Positions 8,948 to 9,718 of a DNA stretch of 9,718 nucleotides are shown piece by piece. Numbering within the stretch: the stretch's first letter is position 1; every line of letters starts with the position of its first letter. The translations under genes were made by a program, and so were the position numbers. The notes below the pieces were generated by a model. The model saw nothing but the letters and a program-made list of their open reading frames with translations. It was not told the DNA's origin and ran no database searches. The DNA comes from Burkholderiales bacterium (lineage in GTDB: Bacteria; Pseudomonadota; Gammaproteobacteria; Burkholderiales; Burkholderiaceae_C), in NCBI GenBank assembly GCA_025352345.1, contig JANXTP010000332.1:1-9718 (forward strand). The letters are read 5' to 3'.

Positions 8948-9355
8948 TCAGCTCCCGAGCGCCGCAACCCCTGCCTTGGCGATCTGCGCATCCTCGCTGC
9001 TCTTGACCCCGCTGACGCCTACCGCACCGAGGCACTGCCCGTCGATCATCAGGGGCACGCCGCCTTCAAGCAGCCCCTCGATCTCGGGTGCACTAAGGAA
9101 GGACATCCGCCCGCCATTGATCATCTCCTCATAGACGCGGCTTTCGCGGCGACCGAGCGCTGCGGTTCGCGCCTTTGCGGGGGCGATGTGCGCCGAGATG
9201 GGCGCCGCACCATCGAGTCGCTGGAACCAGAGCAGGTGGCCGCCGTCATCGACGATGGCAATGGCCACCGCCCACTGATTCGCCTGAGCCTCCTGCTCGG
9301 CTGCGGCCGCGATGCGTTTCACATCGCTCAAGGTCAATGAAGGTTTCGAGATCAT
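8948..9355 (-). CDS. GlcG/HbpS family protein (heme-binding-like, DUF336)
   Basis: A 135-residue soluble protein without signal peptide or membrane segment. It shows the typical run of the GlcG/HbpS family: N-terminal helix LTLSDVKRIAAAAEQEAQA, core strand WAVAIAIVDDGGHLLWFQRLDG (28-49), KARTAA, a glycine-rich turn GGVPLMIDGQCLGAVGVSG (98-116) and a C-terminal DAQIAKAGVAAL helix. Characterised members include Streptomyces HbpS (heme binding, redox sensing) and GlcG of the glycolate locus, but most are unassigned and no specific role can be claimed here. The ATG at 9355 is the only sensible start; its ribosome binding site is weak (GGG about 8 nt upstream). It lies 162 nt upstream of carA on the same strand and is divergent from the BI-1 gene. 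No terminator is seen between it and carA, so some readthrough is possible. Confidence 0.9.
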   Translation of the reverse strand: MISKPSLTLSDVKRIAAAAEQEAQANQWAVAIAIVDDGGHLLWFQRLDGAAPISAHIAPAKARTAALGRRESRVYEEMINGGRMSFLSAPEIEGLLEGGVPLMIDGQCLGAVGVSGVKSSEDAQIAKAGVAALGS

Positions 9356-9525
9356 GAGTGCTGCCCAATGGTGTCAAAGCTGCCACTGTAAGGCGGTGGA
9401 TGACAAAGTGGGTGCGACGGCCGGGTCATTTCCAGGCCATGGGCGGGCATCGATCTGACAGTGACGCGCGGAACTAGAATCGGCAGCATCAGTTCTACCC
9501 AGGCTGCTGCATTTTTGGAGGTTCC
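9356..9525. promoter_or_regulatory. Divergent intergenic region between the GlcG-like and BI-1 genes
   Basis: A 170-nt gap that must drive both genes. For the plus strand, TAGAAT (9475-9480) is -10-like and CTGACA (9455-9460) is -35-like, but their spacing is 14 nt, short of the usual 17. It would place transcription start about 40 nt before the BI-1 ATG. For the minus strand I see no convincing promoter. Two similar octamers, CTTTGTCA and CTTTGACA, lie in direct orientation on the minus strand around 9376-9412; their meaning is unclear. Confidence 0.35.
9517..9521 (+). promoter_or_regulatory. Ribosome binding site for the BI-1 family gene
   Basis: A perfect GGAGG followed by TTCC and the ATG at 9526. 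It fixes the start of the truncated gene at the right edge. Confidence 0.75.
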
Positions 9526-9718
9526 ATGAGTCAAGTCTTGTACAACGGCTACGCCCCATCCACCACGTCGGTCGAGCAGCGCAACCGCGTGTTGCGCAAC
9601 ACCTACTGGCTGCTGGCGCTGTCGATGGTGCCCACCGTGCTGGGCGCCTGGATCGGCGTGTCCACCGGCATCGCGCGGGCCATGTCGCCTGGCATCAGCC
9701 TGGTGGTCTTCCTCGCCG
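9526..9718 (+). CDS. Bax inhibitor-1/YccA family membrane protein (3' end cut by window edge)
   Basis: Only the first 64 codons are present, beginning MSQVLYNGYAPSTTSVEQRN. A cytosolic N-terminal segment is followed by RVLRNTYWLLALSMVPTVLG, which leads into the first membrane helix (about 26-47), then a second hydrophobic stretch begins near residue 57. The phrase LRNTYWLLALSM is characteristic of betaproteobacterial Bax inhibitor-1 (UPF0005) proteins, usually around 230 residues with seven helices. E. coli members are YccA, a substrate and modulator of FtsH, and YbhL. The gene is preceded by a perfect GGAGG and is divergent from the GlcG-like gene. The family call rests on the N-terminal fragment alone, so the subfamily is not resolved. 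Confidence 0.85.
   Translation, partial: MSQVLYNGYAPSTTSVEQRNRVLRNTYWLLALSMVPTVLGAWIGVSTGIARAMSPGISLVVFLA

Overview
The window looks like ordinary chromosomal housekeeping DNA from a high-GC betaproteobacterium, most likely order Burkholderiales. This is inferred from protein resemblance, from the gene order carA-carB-greA-(DUF4149)-yhbY-rlmE-ftsH as I know it from that group, and from a dispersed intergenic repeat typical of Comamonadaceae-type genomes. Gene density is about 92-93%. There is no sign of a mobile element, phage, CRISPR array, tRNA or rRNA, and no stretch over 300 bases lacks a gene.

Layout from left to right. Positions 1-1817 (minus) hold ftsH, the membrane AAA+ zinc protease, running off the left edge without its last few dozen codons. 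Positions 1949-2665 (minus) hold rlmE, the 23S rRNA U2552 2'-O-methyltransferase, upstream of ftsH as in the classical rlmE-ftsH pair. Positions 2780-3253 (plus) hold yhbY, a CRS1-YhbY RNA-binding protein with a long basic tail, divergent from rlmE. Between these two lies a REP-like repeat. Positions 3290-3742 (minus) hold a small four-helix DUF4149 membrane protein overlapping greA by 4 nt (GTGA). Positions 3739-4215 (minus) hold greA. Between greA and carB is a strong intrinsic-terminator-like hairpin only 16 nt from the greA start. Positions 4297-7605 (minus) hold carB and 7598-8785 (minus) hold carA (TTG start), overlapping by 8 nt. Positions 8948-9355 (minus) hold a GlcG/HbpS-family small protein. 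From 9526 to the right edge (plus) is the start of a Bax inhibitor-1/YccA family membrane protein gene.

Functional themes. carA and carB encode the two subunits of carbamoyl-phosphate synthetase, which feeds pyrimidine and arginine synthesis. greA rescues backtracked RNA polymerase. yhbY and rlmE act on the large ribosomal subunit. ftsH, and probably the BI-1 protein at the right edge, belong to membrane-protein quality control.

I found no previously undescribed system. The parts most worth a second look are regulatory: the terminator/attenuator in the greA leader, the repeat with a UUCG-capped hairpin just before rlmE, a sigma-32-like promoter before ftsH, and an inverted repeat around the probable carA -10 box.
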